A stretch of DNA of 64,000 nt from Caldimonas thermodepolymerans. GTDB lineage: Bacteria > Pseudomonadota > Gammaproteobacteria > Burkholderiales > Burkholderiaceae_C. Positions within the stretch are counted from its first letter, which is position 1. Each line of letters begins with the position of its first letter. The translations under genes were made by a program, and so were the position numbers. Location of the stretch: NCBI RefSeq assembly GCF_015476235.1, contig NZ_CP064338.1, positions 558,001-622,000 of the forward strand. Direction: 5' to 3'. A model generated the notes under the pieces. The model searched no databases. It was not told where the DNA came from and worked only from the letters and a program-made list of their open reading frames with translations. Of the stretch, positions 51,151 to 61,480 are shown piece by piece.

Positions 51151-51963
51151 ATGGAGCTGGAAACCATCGCCGTCCGCCAGGAGGGCCATGTCGCCTACCT
51201 CGACCTGAACCGCCCGGACAAGGCCAACGCGATCAACGAACGCATGTGGCAGGAGCTGCGCCAGGCCATGCAGTGGGTCGACCGCACCGACGCCGTGCGG
51301 GTGGCCGTGCTGGGGGGCGCGGGACGCCACTTCTGCGCCGGCATCGACCTGTCGATGCTGCACGCGCTGCAGCGCTACGCGGGCATGGAGTGCCGCGGCC
51401 GCGCGGCCGAGCGGCTGCGCCTGATGATCCTGGACCTGCAGGACACGGTGACCTCGATCGAGCGCTGCCGCAAGCCGGTGATCGCGCGCATCCACGGCGC
51501 CTGCGTGGGCGGAGGCATCGACGTCAGCAGCGCCTGCGACATGCGCTACTGCAGCAGCGACGCCTACTTCTCGGTCAAGGAGGTCGACGTGGGGCTGACC
51601 GCCGACGTCGGCACGCTGCAGCGCCTGCCCCGGCTGATCGGCGAGGGCATGGCGCGCGAGCTGGCCTACACCGCGCGCCGCTTCGACGCCGACGAGGCCG
51701 CGCGCATCGGCCTGGTCAACCGGGTGTACGGCTCGCAGGACGAGCTGGTGGCCGGCGTGCGCGCGATCGCCGGGGAGATCGCCTCGAAGGCGCCGCTGGC
51801 GGTGCGCGGCACCAAGGAGATGATCACCTACGTGCGAGACCACTCGGTGGCCGACGGACTCAACTACATCGCCACCTGGAATGCCGGGATGCTGGTGTCC
51901 AGCGACCTCGAGGAGGCCCTGGCCGCGGTCAAGGAAAAGCGGCCGGCGAAGTTCCTCGACTGA
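51151..51963 (+). CDS. Delta3,5-delta2,4-dienoyl-CoA isomerase (ECH1-like)
   Basis: A 270-residue crotonase. The three acidic residues of mammalian dienoyl-CoA isomerase are all present with the right spacing: D124 in GGGID, E144 in SVKEVDVG and D152 in TADVGTLQRLP. HFCAGIDLSML gives the first oxyanion segment. The enzyme moves two double bonds so that the FadH-like reductase upstream can act; both are needed for odd-position unsaturation. The ATG has AAGGAG seven bases upstream. A possible own promoter is not clear. Confidence 0.88.
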   Translation: MELETIAVRQEGHVAYLDLNRPDKANAINERMWQELRQAMQWVDRTDAVRVAVLGGAGRHFCAGIDLSMLHALQRYAGMECRGRAAERLRLMILDLQDTVTSIERCRKPVIARIHGACVGGGIDVSSACDMRYCSSDAYFSVKEVDVGLTADVGTLQRLPRLIGEGMARELAYTARRFDADEAARIGLVNRVYGSQDELVAGVRAIAGEIASKAPLAVRGTKEMITYVRDHSVADGLNYIATWNAGMLVSSDLEEALAAVKEKRPAKFLD

Positions 51964-51984
51964 GGCCGGGCGCCGGCGCGGCCT

Positions 51985-52593
51985 TCAGCGCCGCGTCAGC
52001 GGCACCACCAGCTCGCGCACCGGGCCGCTAGCCAGCGCCGGGTAGGGCGGCTTGGGCCAGGCCCAGCGGTCGCCCGGGAACAGCGCGCGCATCGCGTGGA
52101 TGTCGCAGTGGTAGGGCGGCCCCTTGATGAAGCCCTGCGCGGATTCCTCCGCGCGCGCCTGCACGAACAGCGCGAGCAGCCGCCCGCCCGGTTGGATCCA
52201 GGCGTGCAGCTGCTGCGCATAGCGCTGCCAGTGGTCCGGGTGCAGCGCGCACAGGCAGGTCTGCTCGTAGACCACGTCCACCGGCGCGTCCGGCTGCCAC
52301 TCCAGCACGTCGGCCTGCACCAGCGGGGCCTGCAGCCCCTGCCGCTCCAGCAGCGCGCGGCACGCCTCGATGGCCGCCGGCGCGTAGTCGATGCCCGTGA
52401 CCGGCACGCCGCGCCCGGCCAGCAGTGCCACTTCCCAGCCGCGCCCGCAGCCCGGCACCAGCACGCGGTGCTGCGGGCCGACCAGGCCCTCGTCCAGCCA
52501 CTGCTGCAGCTGCGGGTTGGGGCCGCCCCGGTCCCAGGGCGTGGTGCCGGTCGCGAAGCGCTCCTGCCAGAAGCCCACGTCGGGTCCTGCCAT
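51985..52593 (-). CDS. Thiopurine S-methyltransferase-like SAM methyltransferase
   Basis: A 202-residue SAM methyltransferase of the TPMT family. It opens WQERFATGTTPWDRGGPNPQ, has the SAM motif VLVPGCGRGWEVALLA (about residue 45-60), GIDYAPAAIEA and YEQTCLCALHP. In bacteria such enzymes methylate thiols or metalloids (tellurite, selenite); natural substrates are uncertain. It is read opposite to its neighbours and starts 195 bases from the divergent kinase gene. A minus-strand island motif lies upstream, so it may belong to the same regulon. Confidence 0.83.
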   Translation of the reverse strand: MAGPDVGFWQERFATGTTPWDRGGPNPQLQQWLDEGLVGPQHRVLVPGCGRGWEVALLAGRGVPVTGIDYAPAAIEACRALLERQGLQAPLVQADVLEWQPDAPVDVVYEQTCLCALHPDHWQRYAQQLHAWIQPGGRLLALFVQARAEESAQGFIKGPPYHCDIHAMRALFPGDRWAWPKPPYPALASGPVRELVVPLTRR

Positions 52594-52631
52594 CGGTCGT
52601 CTCCTGTGGTTCGGTTCGTGCGTCGACCTGC

Positions 52632-52667
52632 ATCATGCCCGGCTTCGCGCCGGCTGTCTTGCGCCAG
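52632..52667 (-). promoter_or_regulatory. Island promoter motif (methyltransferase gene)
   Basis: On the minus strand CTGGCGCAAGAC starts at 52667, with CATGAT at 52637-52632 and 24 nt between them. A second copy, TTGACGCAA (minus, 52697-52689), lies exactly 30 bp further upstream. Confidence 0.5.
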
Positions 52668-52688
52668 CCTGCCGGGGCCGCCCGCGGT

Positions 52689-52697
52689 TTGCGTCAA
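52689..52697 (-). promoter_or_regulatory. Second motif copy in the divergent control region
   Basis: Plus strand TTGCGTCAA, that is TTGACGCAA on the minus strand, inside the near-palindrome GGTTTGCGTCAACC. It has no -10 hexamer at the 24-nt distance on its own strand. It may serve activation of the kinase gene at 52789, whose best -10 candidate is TACAGT at 52733-52738. Confidence 0.35.
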
Positions 52698-52788
52698 CCT
52701 GCTGTATCGGCGGCGGTGCCCGGCCTCGTGCCTACAGTCGTCCACGAGACAACGTGGAGGACGAACGCCCCATGCAAAGGAGTAGGGC

Positions 52789-53847
52789 ATGAGCGCCAGC
52801 ACGGCGCAGACCGCCGGCCTGCCGCCGGGTTTCGACGTCGGGCGGCTGGAGCAGTACCTGCACGCCCACGTGGAGGGCTACGCGGGTCCGCTGCAGGTGC
52901 AGCGCTTCCCGGACGGCCAGTCCAACCCCACCTACCTGCTCGCCACCCCCACGCGGCGCTACGTGCTGCGCAAGAAGCCGCACGGCCAGCTGCTGCCCTC
53001 GGCGCATGCGGTCGAGCGCGAGTACCGCGTGATCCGCGCGCTGCACGGCCGCGGCGTGCCGGTGGCGCGGCCGTACTGCCTGTGCGAGGACGACGCGGTG
53101 GTCGGCACGCCGTTCTACGTGATGGAGTACGTGCACGGGCGCGTGCTGTGGGACCCGACCCTGCCCGGCATGCAGCCGGCCGAGCGCACCGCGCTCTACG
53201 ACGAGATCAACCGCGTGGTCGCGGCGCTGCACGCGATCGACCCGGCGTCGGTGGGGCTGGCCGACTACGGGCGCCCCGGCAACTACTTCGAGCGGCAGAT
53301 CGCGCGCTGGACCAGGCAGTACCGCGCCTCGGAGACCGAGCCGATCCCGGCGATGGACGCGCTGATCGAGTGGCTGCCGCAACACATCCCGGCCGTCGAG
53401 GAAAACGCGATCGTGCACGGTGACCTGCGGCTGGACAACCTGATCTTCCATCCGACCGAGCCGAGGATCCTCGCGGTGCTCGACTGGGAGCTGTCCACGC
53501 TGGGCCACCCGCTGGCGGACTTCGCCTACCACATGCTGACCTGGCGGCTGTCGGCCGACGAGTTCCGCGGCATGCGCGGCGCGGACCTGGCGGCGCTGGG
53601 CATCCCCGACGAGCGCACCTACCTCGACCTGTACTGCCGGCGCACCGGACGCGCTCCGGTGCCGGCGCACGAATGGGATTTCTACCTCGCCTACAGCATG
53701 TTCCGCCTCGCGGCCATCCTGCAAGGCATCCTCAAGCGCGCCTACGACGGCAACGCCTCCAGCGCGCACGCCCTGGAGACCGGGCGCCGCGCCCGCCCCA
53801 TCGCCGAAGCCGGCTGGCGCCAGGCCCAGGCCGCAGTGACCCGCTGA
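52789..53847 (+). CDS. APH-family phosphotransferase (ACAD10/11 kinase-like)
   Basis: A 352-residue kinase-fold protein. The catalytic loop [14 protein letters not shown] and the metal motif [17 protein letters not shown] are typical of the acyl-CoA-associated APH group, as is the early [12 protein letters not shown] segment. The acyl-CoA dehydrogenase of the ACAD11 type follows after 22 bases; in mammals the same two domains are fused in ACAD10/11. No DUF6285 partner gene is present here, unlike at 30144. It probably phosphorylates the hydroxyl of a 4-hydroxyacyl-CoA. Start ATG 52789 follows AAAGGAG. Confidence 0.83.
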   Translation: MSASTAQTAGLPPGFDVGRLEQYLHAHVEGYAGPLQVQRFPDGQSNPTYLLATPTRRYVLRKKPHGQLLPSAHAVEREYRVIRALHGRGVPVARPYCLCEDDAVVGTPFYVMEYVHGRVLWDPTLPGMQPAERTALYDEINRVVAALHAIDPASVGLADYGRPGNYFERQIARWTRQYRASETEPIPAMDALIEWLPQHIPAVEENAIVHGDLRLDNLIFHPTEPRILAVLDWELSTLGHPLADFAYHMLTWRLSADEFRGMRGADLAALGIPDERTYLDLYCRRTGRAPVPAHEWDFYLAYSMFRLAAILQGILKRAYDGNASSAHALETGRRARPIAEAGWRQAQAAVTR

Positions 53848-53869
53848 CACCCCACCGACAGGAACTGCC

Positions 53870-55078
53870 ATGGATCTGTTCACGCTCTCGCCCAAAGTCC
53901 AGGACCTGAAGGCACGCCTGCTGGCCTTCATGGACCAGCATGTCTACCCGAACGAGGAACGCTACTTCCGCGAGTCCGCCGAGCACGGCCCGTGGGGCGT
54001 GCAGCCGGTCGTCGAGGAGCTGAAGGCGCTGGCGCGCGAGCAGGGGCTGTGGAACCTGTTCCTGCCCGACTCCGAACACGGCGCGGGCCTGAGCAACCTC
54101 GAGTACGCGCCGCTGTGCGAGATCATGGGCCGCTCGCTGCTGGCGCCCGAGGTGTTCAACTGCTCGGCGCCCGACACCGGCAACATGGAGGTGCTGGCGC
54201 GCTACGGCACCGAGGAGCAGAAGCGCCAGTGGCTGGTGCCGCTGCTCGACGGCCGCATCCGCAGCGCCTTCGCGATGACCGAGCCGGCGGTGGCTTCCAG
54301 CGACGCGACCAACATCCAGGCCTCGATCCGACGCGAGGGCGACGAGTACGTGATCGACGGCCACAAGTGGTTCACCACCGGCGCCACCGACCCGCGCTGC
54401 AAGATCATCATCTTCATGGGCAAGACCAACCCGGATCACCCGGACAAGCACAAGCAGCAGTCCATGATCCTCGTGCCCAAGGACACCCCGGGCGTCAAGG
54501 TGATCCGGCCGCTGCCGGTGTTCGGCTTCGCCGGCGTGCCCGACCGCGCCGCCGAGGTGGTGTTCGAGAACGTGCGCGTGCCGGCGTCGAACATCCTGCT
54601 CGGCGAGGGGCGCGGCTTCGAGATCGCGCAGGGCCGCCTCGGCCCGGGCCGCATCCACCACTGCATGCGCCTGATCGGCCTGGCCGAGCGCGCGCTCGAG
54701 AAGATGTGCCGCCGCACCAAGGAGCGCGTCGCGTTCGGCAAGCCGGTGGCCGAGCAGACCGTGACGCTGGAGCGCATCGCCGAGGCGCGCATCATGATCG
54801 ACCAGTGCCGCCTGCTGACGATGCACGCGGCGCACATGATGGACACGGTGGGCAACAAGGCGGCCAAGGCGCAGATCGCGATGATCAAGGTCGCCGCGCC
54901 GAACATGGCGGCCAAGGTGGTCGACTGGGCGATCCAGGCGCACGGCGGCGGCGGCGTCACGAACGACTTCGGGCTGGCGGTGGCCTACGCGACCGCGCGC
55001 CTGCTGCGCCTGGCCGACGGGCCGGACGAGGTGCACCGCAACCAGATCGGCAAGCTGGAGCTGCGCAAGTACGCGTAG
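53870..55078 (+). CDS. Acyl-CoA dehydrogenase, ACAD11-like (paralogue of 34188)
   Basis: A 402-residue acyl-CoA dehydrogenase. It shares long blocks with the protein at 34188 ([57 protein letters not shown]) and likewise has D383 in DGPDEVH where ordinary dehydrogenases have the Glu of EGT. With the kinase gene it repeats the phosphorylation/elimination pair. It differs in the segment after residue 220 ([17 protein letters not shown]), so the acyl part of the substrate may differ. The stop lies just before promoter motif 6. Confidence 0.87.
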   Translation: MDLFTLSPKVQDLKARLLAFMDQHVYPNEERYFRESAEHGPWGVQPVVEELKALAREQGLWNLFLPDSEHGAGLSNLEYAPLCEIMGRSLLAPEVFNCSAPDTGNMEVLARYGTEEQKRQWLVPLLDGRIRSAFAMTEPAVASSDATNIQASIRREGDEYVIDGHKWFTTGATDPRCKIIIFMGKTNPDHPDKHKQQSMILVPKDTPGVKVIRPLPVFGFAGVPDRAAEVVFENVRVPASNILLGEGRGFEIAQGRLGPGRIHHCMRLIGLAERALEKMCRRTKERVAFGKPVAEQTVTLERIAEARIMIDQCRLLTMHAAHMMDTVGNKAAKAQIAMIKVAAPNMAAKVVDWAIQAHGGGGVTNDFGLAVAYATARLLRLADGPDEVHRNQIGKLELRKYA

Positions 55079-55082
55079 CCGG

Positions 55083-55118
55083 TTGGCGCAAGACTGCGCC
55101 GCCGCAGCCTCCTACGCT
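55083..55118 (+). promoter_or_regulatory. Island promoter motif 6 (dehydrogenase/synthetase operon)
   Basis: TAGCCGG precedes TTGGCGCAAGA (55083-55093). TACGCT is at 55113-55118, again 24 nt from TTGGCG. The start at 55146 lies 27 nt downstream. Confidence 0.6.
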
Positions 55119-55145
55119 CGATCCAGGACTTCCGACCACACTGCC

Positions 55146-56330
55146 ATGACTGACAACCTGCTGCTGTCCGCCGCGCGCAACTCCAACTACTACACCCCGG
55201 AGCACGAACAGTTCCGCGACACGGTGCGCGACTTCGTCGCGCGCGAGATCACGCCCCACGTCAACGCCTGGGACGAGGCGGGCGAATTCCCCCGCGAGCT
55301 GTACCGCAAGGCCGCCGAGGTGGGGCTGCTCGGCGTCGGCTACCCGGAGGAATATGGCGGCACGCCGGCCGACGTGTTCTACCAGCTGATCATCCCCGAG
55401 GAGGTCGCGCGCGCCGGCTGCGGCGGCGTCAGCGCCTCGCTGTTCTCGCACACCATCGGCACGCCGCCGATCCTGCACGCGGGCAGCGACGAGCTCAAGG
55501 CGCGCGTCCTGCCCGACATCCTGGCCGGGCGCAAGATCTCGGCGCTGTGCATCACCGAGCCGGGCGGCGGCTCCGACGTGGCCAGCCTGCGCACCACCGC
55601 GGTCCGCGACGGCGACCACTACGTCGTCAACGGCGAGAAGACCTTCATCACCTCGGGCATGCGCGCCGACTGGTTCACCGTCGCGGTGCGCACCAACCCC
55701 GAGGTCAAGGGCGCCGGCGGCGTGTCGCTGCTGCTGATCCCGGGCGACACGCCGGGCATCACGCGCACCAAGCTCGACAAGATGGGCTGGTGGGCCTCCG
55801 ACACCGCGCACCTGCGGTTCGAGAACGTGCGCGTGCCGGTCGGCCACCTGCTCGGCGTCGAGAACGAGGGCTTCCGCATCATCATGCGCAACTTCAACAG
55901 CGAGCGCCTGTTCATGGCCGCCGGCGCCTACGGCTTCGCTAAGGTGTGCTTCGCCGACGCGCTGGACTGGGCGCGCGAGCGCAAGACCTTCGGCCTGCCG
56001 CTGGTCGAGCGCCAGGTGATCCGCCACAAGCTGGTGGACATGGCGATGAAGATCGAGTCGGTGCGCTGCATGATCGAGGACCTCGCCTGGCGCGTGCAGC
56101 AGAAGTTCGGCGACCCGCGCCTGCTGGTCGCGCAGACCGCGATGCTCAAGAACCTCGCGATGCAGACCATGCAGTTCTGCGCCGACGAAGCGGTGCAGAT
56201 CCTGGGCGGCATGGGTTTCATGCGCGGTACCCGTCCCGAGCGCATCTACCGCGAGGTCAAGGTCAACATGATCGGCGGCGGCTCGGTCGAGATCATGAAG
56301 GACCTGGCGGCCAAGCAGCTGCAGCTGTGA
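55146..56330 (+). CDS. Acyl-CoA dehydrogenase
   Basis: A 394-residue acyl-CoA dehydrogenase with NYYTPEHEQFRDTVRDFVAR at the start, CITEPGGGSDVASLRTTA and GEKTFITSGMRADW as flavin/substrate loops and GFMRGTRPERIYREVKVNMI near the end. I begin at ATG 55146. An in-frame ATG at 55083 would place the whole promoter motif inside the coding region and adds a segment (MAQDCAAAASYARS) unlike the family. It is most like isovaleryl-/long-branched acyl dehydrogenases, without firm substrate. The synthetase follows after 102 bases. Confidence 0.87.
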   Translation: MTDNLLLSAARNSNYYTPEHEQFRDTVRDFVAREITPHVNAWDEAGEFPRELYRKAAEVGLLGVGYPEEYGGTPADVFYQLIIPEEVARAGCGGVSASLFSHTIGTPPILHAGSDELKARVLPDILAGRKISALCITEPGGGSDVASLRTTAVRDGDHYVVNGEKTFITSGMRADWFTVAVRTNPEVKGAGGVSLLLIPGDTPGITRTKLDKMGWWASDTAHLRFENVRVPVGHLLGVENEGFRIIMRNFNSERLFMAAGAYGFAKVCFADALDWARERKTFGLPLVERQVIRHKLVDMAMKIESVRCMIEDLAWRVQQKFGDPRLLVAQTAMLKNLAMQTMQFCADEAVQILGGMGFMRGTRPERIYREVKVNMIGGGSVEIMKDLAAKQLQL

Positions 56331-56432
56331 ACGGCCGGCACGCCGCCCCGGCGGCGTCCTGACCCCCGGGCGGGACCGCGCCCCGCATCCCCTGTTCCGT
56401 CACCCCATCCGGTTTCCCGTGGAGTGCCATCC

Positions 56433-58097
56433 ATGCTGCAAGAACGCATCCAACGCCACGACTGGTACCACCGCACCATCCCGCAGCTGTTCGCCGAGAC
56501 CTGCGCGGCGCTGCCGGACAAGCCCGCGATCGTCTTCGAGGGGCGCACGACGAGTTTCGGCGCGCTGCAGGCCGAGGTCGACCGGGTGTCCCAGGCGCTG
56601 CTGGACCTGGGCATCCGCAAGGGCGACGTGGTCACGACCCTGCCGAGCCCGACGCCGGAGTTCGCGGTGCTGTACTTCGCGACGCTGCAGGTCGGGGCGG
56701 TGGTCAACCCGCTGAACCTGCTGTGGGGCACGCTGGAGTTCTCCGGCGTGCTGCCGCGCAACGCGCCCGCCGTGATCGTCACGGTCGACCAGTACGGTGG
56801 CCGCGACTACCTGCAGCTGCTGCGCGAGTCGCTGCCGGACCTGCAGTTCCACGGCGCGGGCAAGGTGTCCTCGGCCAGCGTGCCGTCGCTGCGCCAGCTC
56901 GTGTGCGTCAGCCGCGAGGGGCGGCGCCACGAGGGCGTGCTGGACTTCGACGACTGGGTGGCCGCGGTGCGCGAGGTGGATGCCGGTCGCATCGCGCAGC
57001 TGCGCGACGAAGGCCACGCGACCGACATCCAGTTCATCTGCCAGACCTCGGGCACGACCGGGCTGTCCAAGAGCGCGCTGTGGGACCACCGCCCGCCGCT
57101 GGCCACGGTGAACTTCGCGGCCAAGGCGCTGGCCTACACCGAGGACGAGCGCTACATCAACCTCTCGCCCTTCTATCACAACAGCGGCATCTTCGCGCTC
57201 AACCTGAACCTGGTGCTGGCCGGCACCACGCTGTACCTGATGGAGGCGTTCCGCCCCGCGCCGGCGCTGGACCTGATCGACCGCGAGGGCATCACCGCGA
57301 CCTTCGGCTTCGAGGCGCACTGGCAGGGCCTGCGCCGCGTTCCGGGCTTCGAGCAGAAGCGCTTCACGGTGCGCAAGGCGCTGCTGGCCGGCGAGCCGAC
57401 CACCATCGACCTGGTGCGCAGCATGTGCCCGCCGGGCGCGGTGATCAACAGCCTGTACGCGCAGACCGAAAACGGCCCGCTGATCTCGCTGTCCGAGCAC
57501 GACTGCGTCGACGCGCGCATCAACCGCTCCACCCACGGCCGGCCGCTGCCCGGCGTGGAGGTCGTGATCAAGGACATCGACACCGGCGAGCGCGTGCCGC
57601 AGGGCCAGGCCGGCGAGATCTGCTACCGCAGCCCGTACATGTTCCGCGGCTACCTCGGCCAGCCGGACGAGACGCGCCAGGCCTACGATGCCGAGGGCTA
57701 CTTCCACAGCGGCGACTACGGCAACTTCGACAACGGCTACATCACCTACCTCGGCCGGCTCGGCGGGGTGGTCAAGTCCGGCGGCGAGAACGTCTCGACC
57801 ACGCGCGTCTCGACGCTGCTGCTGGAGGTGTTCGCCGACCGCTTCGAGGACGTCAAGACCGTCGGCATCCCGGACGAGTACTGGGGCGCGCGCGTGGTCA
57901 GCCTGGTGCGCACCCGCGACGGCGCCCCGCTGGCCGACGACGCCGCGCTGCGCGAGGCCTGCAAGGGCAAGATGGCGGCCTACGAGATCCCGCGCAACTT
58001 CCTCGCCTGGGAAGGCGAGTGGCCGGTCTCGCCCGAAGGCAAGATCAACTTCAAGGCCCTGCAGGCCTGGGCGCAGGAGCAGCTGGCCAGGACGTGA
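56433..58097 (+). CDS. Acyl-CoA synthetase-like AMP-binding protein with altered phosphate loop
   Basis: A 554-residue adenylate-forming protein. The phosphate loop is TSGTTGLSKSALWDH at residues 205-219: the usual PKG is SKS, so the last glycine is lost. Other motifs are NSLYAQTENGPL in place of the common YGxTE, YFHSGDYGNFDNGYI and VVKSGGENVSTTRVS, and the C-terminal lysine in SPEGKINFK is kept. The changes define a subgroup and not a dead copy, since the frame is intact. ATG 56433 has GGAG eight bases upstream; a GTG at 56424 is possible. A perfect hairpin terminator follows. Confidence 0.84.
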   Translation: MLQERIQRHDWYHRTIPQLFAETCAALPDKPAIVFEGRTTSFGALQAEVDRVSQALLDLGIRKGDVVTTLPSPTPEFAVLYFATLQVGAVVNPLNLLWGTLEFSGVLPRNAPAVIVTVDQYGGRDYLQLLRESLPDLQFHGAGKVSSASVPSLRQLVCVSREGRRHEGVLDFDDWVAAVREVDAGRIAQLRDEGHATDIQFICQTSGTTGLSKSALWDHRPPLATVNFAAKALAYTEDERYINLSPFYHNSGIFALNLNLVLAGTTLYLMEAFRPAPALDLIDREGITATFGFEAHWQGLRRVPGFEQKRFTVRKALLAGEPTTIDLVRSMCPPGAVINSLYAQTENGPLISLSEHDCVDARINRSTHGRPLPGVEVVIKDIDTGERVPQGQAGEICYRSPYMFRGYLGQPDETRQAYDAEGYFHSGDYGNFDNGYITYLGRLGGVVKSGGENVSTTRVSTLLLEVFADRFEDVKTVGIPDEYWGARVVSLVRTRDGAPLADDAALREACKGKMAAYEIPRNFLAWEGEWPVSPEGKINFKALQAWAQEQLART

Positions 58098-58098
58098 G

Positions 58099-58125
58099 GC
58101 ATGCCGGGCGCCATGCCCGGCATGC
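58099..58125. terminator. Perfect bidirectional hairpin terminator
   Basis: GCATGCCGGGC (58099-58109) and GCCCGGCATGC (58115-58125) pair over 11 bp with a 5-nt loop. It fills the whole gap between the convergent synthetase and icmF genes, whose stops lie one and two bases away. Confidence 0.8.
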
Positions 58126-58127
58126 GC

Positions 58128-61100
58128 TCACATGTTGCGCCGGTACTGCCCGCCCACCTCGAACAGCGCGGCGGTGATCTGGCCCAGCGAGCAGACCCGC
58201 ACCGCGTCCATCAGCACCTCGAACACGTTGCGGTTCTCGATCACGGCCTGCTTCAGGCGCGCGAGCATCGCCGGCGCCTCGGCGGCGTGGCGGGCGTGGA
58301 AGTCCTGCAGGCGCTTGAGCTGCGACTGCTTCTCCTCCTCGGTCGAGCGCGCCAGCTCGAGCGATTCGGGGATCGGGTCGCCGTGCGGGTTGCGGAAGGT
58401 GTTGACGCCGATGATGGGCAGCTCGCCGGTGTGCTTCAGCGTCTCGTAGTGCAGGCTTTCTTCCTGGATCTTGCTGCGCTGGTAGCCGGTCTCCATCGCG
58501 CCCAGCACGCCGCCGCGCTCGGCGATGCGCTCGAACTCGGCCAGCACCGCCTCCTCGACCAGCTCGGTCAGCTCGTCGATGATGAAGGCGCCCTGGTTGG
58601 GGTTCTCGTTCTTCGCCAGGCCCCACTCGCGGTTGATGATCAGCTGGATGGCCATCGCGCGCCGCACCGATTCCTCGGTCGGCGTCGTGATCGCCTCGTC
58701 ATAGGCGTTGGTGTGCAGCGAGTTGCAGTTGTCGTAGATCGCGATCAGCGCCTGCAGCGTGGTGCGGATGTCGTTGAACGCGATTTCCTGCGCGTGCAGC
58801 GAGCGGCCGGAGGTCTGGATGTGGTACTTGAGCTTCTGGCTGCGCTCGTTGGCGCCGTACTTCTCCTTCATCGCCACCGCCCAGATGCGGCGCGCCACGC
58901 GCCCGAGCACGGTGTACTCGGGGTCCATGCCGTTGCTGAAGAAGAAGCTCAGGTTCGGCGCGAAGTCGTCCACGTGCATCCCGCGCGCCAGGTACGCCTC
59001 GACGTAGGTGAAGCCGTTGGCCAGCGTGAAGGCCAGCTGCGAGATCGGGTTCGCGCCGGCCTCGGCGATGTGGTAGCCGGAGATCGACACCGAGTAGAAG
59101 TTGCGCACGTTGTGATGGACGAAGTACTCCTGGATGTCTCCCATCACCTTCAGCGAGAACTCGGTCGAGAACAGGCACGTGTTCTGGCCCTGGTCCTCCT
59201 TGAGGATGTCGGCCTGCACCGTGCCGCGCACGTTCTGCAGCACCCAGGCCCGGATCTTCTGCGCCTCGTCGTCGGTCGGCTCGCGGCCGTTGTCGGCCTT
59301 GAACTTCTCGATCTGCTGGTCGATCGCGGTGTTCATGAACATCGCGAGGATGGTCGGCGCCGGGCCGTTGATCGTCATCGACACCGAGGTGGACGGGTCG
59401 CACAGGTCGAAGCCCGAGTACAGCACCTTCATGTCGTCGAGCGTGGCGATGCTCACGCCCGAGTTGCCGACCTTGCCGTAGATGTCCGGGCGCAGGTCCG
59501 GGTCGTGGCCGTACAGCGTCACCGAGTCGAACGCGGTGGACAGCCGCTTGGCCGGCATGCCGTCGGACAGCAGCTTGAAGCGGCGGTTGGTGCGGAACGG
59601 GTCGCCCTCGCCGGCGAACATGCGGGTCGGGTCCTCGTTCTCGCGCTTGAAGGCGAACACGCCGGCGGTGTAGGGGAAGGAGCCGGGCACGTTCTCCAGC
59701 ATCAGCCACTGGAGCAGCTCGCCGTGGTCCTCGTACTTCGGCAGTACCACCTTGCGGATCTTGCTGCCAGACAGCGTGGTGTGGGTCAGCCGCGTGCGGA
59801 CCTCCCGGTCGCGGATCTTCACGACGTACTCGTCGCCGGCGTAGGCCTTCTGCATGTCGGGCCACTGGGCGAGCAGCTTGCGCGCCTGGGCCTCGAGCTG
59901 CGCCTCGCGCTCGTCGGCGGCGCGCAGCAGGTGCTCGACCGGTGCCTGCGGGTCCTGCTCGCGCAGCATGCGGGCGGACTCGCGCAGCTGCTGCACCTCG
60001 CGCGCGAGCTTGGCCTGGCGCCGCACGCGCGCCTTGTAGCCACGCACGGTCTCGGCGATCTCGGCCAGGTAGCGCGTGCGCTGCGGCGGCACGATGGGCG
60101 TCTGGTGGGTGCTGTGGCGGGTCGAGACGCGCGGCAGGCGGCCTTCCTGCACGGGCAGGCCCAGCGACTGCAGGCGCGGCAGCAGCGCCTGGTACAGCGC
60201 CGTGACGCCGTCGTCGTTGAAGCGGCTGGCCATGGTGCCGAACACCGGCATCTGCTCCGGCGGCGTCGTGAAGGCCTCGCGGTTGCGCTGCACCTGCTTG
60301 GCGACGTCGCGCAGCGCGTCCAGCGCGCCCTTGCGGTCGAACTTGTTGATCGCGACGAACTCGGCGAAGTCCAGCATGTCGATCTTCTCGAGCTGGCTGG
60401 CCGCGCCGAACTCCGGCGTCATTACGTACATCGGCACGTCCACGTGCGGCACGATGGCGGCATCGCCCTGGCCGATGCCCGAGGTCTCCACGATCACCAG
60501 GTCGAAGCCGGCCACCTTGCAGGCGGCGATCACGTCGGGCAGGGCCTGGCTGATCTCGCTGCCGAAGTCGCGCGTGGCCAGGCTGCGCATGTACACGCGC
60601 GGGCCCTGCTGCCACGGGCCGATCGCGTTCATGCGGATGCGGTCGCCCAGCAGCGCGCCGCCGCTCTTGCGGCGCGAGGGGTCGATGCTGATGACCGCGA
60701 TGCGCAGGCGGTCGTCCTGGTCCAGGCGCAGGCGCCGCACCAGTTCGTCGGTGAGGCTGGACTTGCCGGCGCCGCCCGTGCCGGTGATGCCGAGCACCGG
60801 CACCTTCAGCGCGGCGGCCTGCTCGCGCAGGGCCTGCACCAGCGCCGGGTCGGCGCTGCCGTTCTCCAGCGCCGTGATCAGTTGCGCGAGCGCACGCCAG
60901 GCGGCCTCGCCGTGGCCCTGGATCGCCTCGACGCGTCGCGGCGCATGTTCGCTCAGGTCGCGGTCGCAGCGCATCAGCATCTCGCCGATCATCCCCTGCA
61001 GGCCCATGCGCTGGCCGTCCTCGGGACTGTAGATGCGGGTGACGCCGTAGGCCTGCAGCTCGCGGATCTCGGCCGGCACGATCACGCCGCCACCGCCGCC

Positions 61101-61412
61101 GAACACCTGGATGTGCTCGCCGCCGCGGCGCCGCAGCAGGTCCACCATGTACTTGAAGTACTCGACGTGCCCGCCCTGGTAGGAACTGATCGCGATGCCG
61201 TGCGCGTCTTCCTGCAGCGCGGCCGTGACCACCTCGTCGACCGAGCGGTTGTGGCCCAGGTGGATGACCTCGGCACCCATGCTCTGCAGCAGGCGGCGCA
61301 TGATGTTGATCGAGGCGTCGTGCCCGTCGAACAGCGAGGCCGCGGTGACGAAGCGCACCTTGTGCTTCGGGCGGTACTCGGCGAGGGCCTTGACTTCGGA
61401 CAGGTCGGTCAT
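58128..61412 (-). CDS. icmF: Fused isobutyryl-CoA mutase (IcmF)
   Basis: A 1094-residue B12 enzyme with three parts. The N-terminal cobalamin domain (about 1-150) has DGHDAS with H31 as cobalt ligand, [11 protein letters not shown] and a GGGGG run. The middle G-protein chaperone (about 200-410) has the P-loop GTGGAGKSS at 211-219, [10 protein letters not shown] and NKFDRKG. The C-terminal mutase barrel fills the rest ([21 protein letters not shown]). It interconverts isobutyryl- and n-butyryl-CoA, and relatives also take isovaleryl/pivalyl-CoA. The middle domain loads and repairs the cofactor. Upstream lies a strong palindrome (61481-61496) that may bind its regulator. Confidence 0.93.
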   Translation of the reverse strand: MTDLSEVKALAEYRPKHKVRFVTAASLFDGHDASINIMRRLLQSMGAEVIHLGHNRSVDEVVTAALQEDAHGIAISSYQGGHVEYFKYMVDLLRRRGGEHIQVFGGGGGVIVPAEIRELQAYGVTRIYSPEDGQRMGLQGMIGEMLMRCDRDLSEHAPRRVEAIQGHGEAAWRALAQLITALENGSADPALVQALREQAAALKVPVLGITGTGGAGKSSLTDELVRRLRLDQDDRLRIAVISIDPSRRKSGGALLGDRIRMNAIGPWQQGPRVYMRSLATRDFGSEISQALPDVIAACKVAGFDLVIVETSGIGQGDAAIVPHVDVPMYVMTPEFGAASQLEKIDMLDFAEFVAINKFDRKGALDALRDVAKQVQRNREAFTTPPEQMPVFGTMASRFNDDGVTALYQALLPRLQSLGLPVQEGRLPRVSTRHSTHQTPIVPPQRTRYLAEIAETVRGYKARVRRQAKLAREVQQLRESARMLREQDPQAPVEHLLRAADEREAQLEAQARKLLAQWPDMQKAYAGDEYVVKIRDREVRTRLTHTTLSGSKIRKVVLPKYEDHGELLQWLMLENVPGSFPYTAGVFAFKRENEDPTRMFAGEGDPFRTNRRFKLLSDGMPAKRLSTAFDSVTLYGHDPDLRPDIYGKVGNSGVSIATLDDMKVLYSGFDLCDPSTSVSMTINGPAPTILAMFMNTAIDQQIEKFKADNGREPTDDEAQKIRAWVLQNVRGTVQADILKEDQGQNTCLFSTEFSLKVMGDIQEYFVHHNVRNFYSVSISGYHIAEAGANPISQLAFTLANGFTYVEAYLARGMHVDDFAPNLSFFFSNGMDPEYTVLGRVARRIWAVAMKEKYGANERSQKLKYHIQTSGRSLHAQEIAFNDIRTTLQALIAIYDNCNSLHTNAYDEAITTPTEESVRRAMAIQLIINREWGLAKNENPNQGAFIIDELTELVEEAVLAEFERIAERGGVLGAMETGYQRSKIQEESLHYETLKHTGELPIIGVNTFRNPHGDPIPESLELARSTEEEKQSQLKRLQDFHARHAAEAPAMLARLKQAVIENRNVFEVLMDAVRVCSLGQITAALFEVGGQYRRNM

Positions 61413-61480
61413 CGGGCGGTCTCCTGGTGTCCTGGGGGAAAGGGCGCGAGGCCTGTCTGCTGGACGTGACGTTCAGGGAA

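Noticed and set aside
55083-55145. An upstream in-frame ATG for the acyl-CoA dehydrogenase at 55146
   Set aside because: It would place the whole promoter motif and its -10 inside the gene, has no ribosome site, and adds residues unlike the family.
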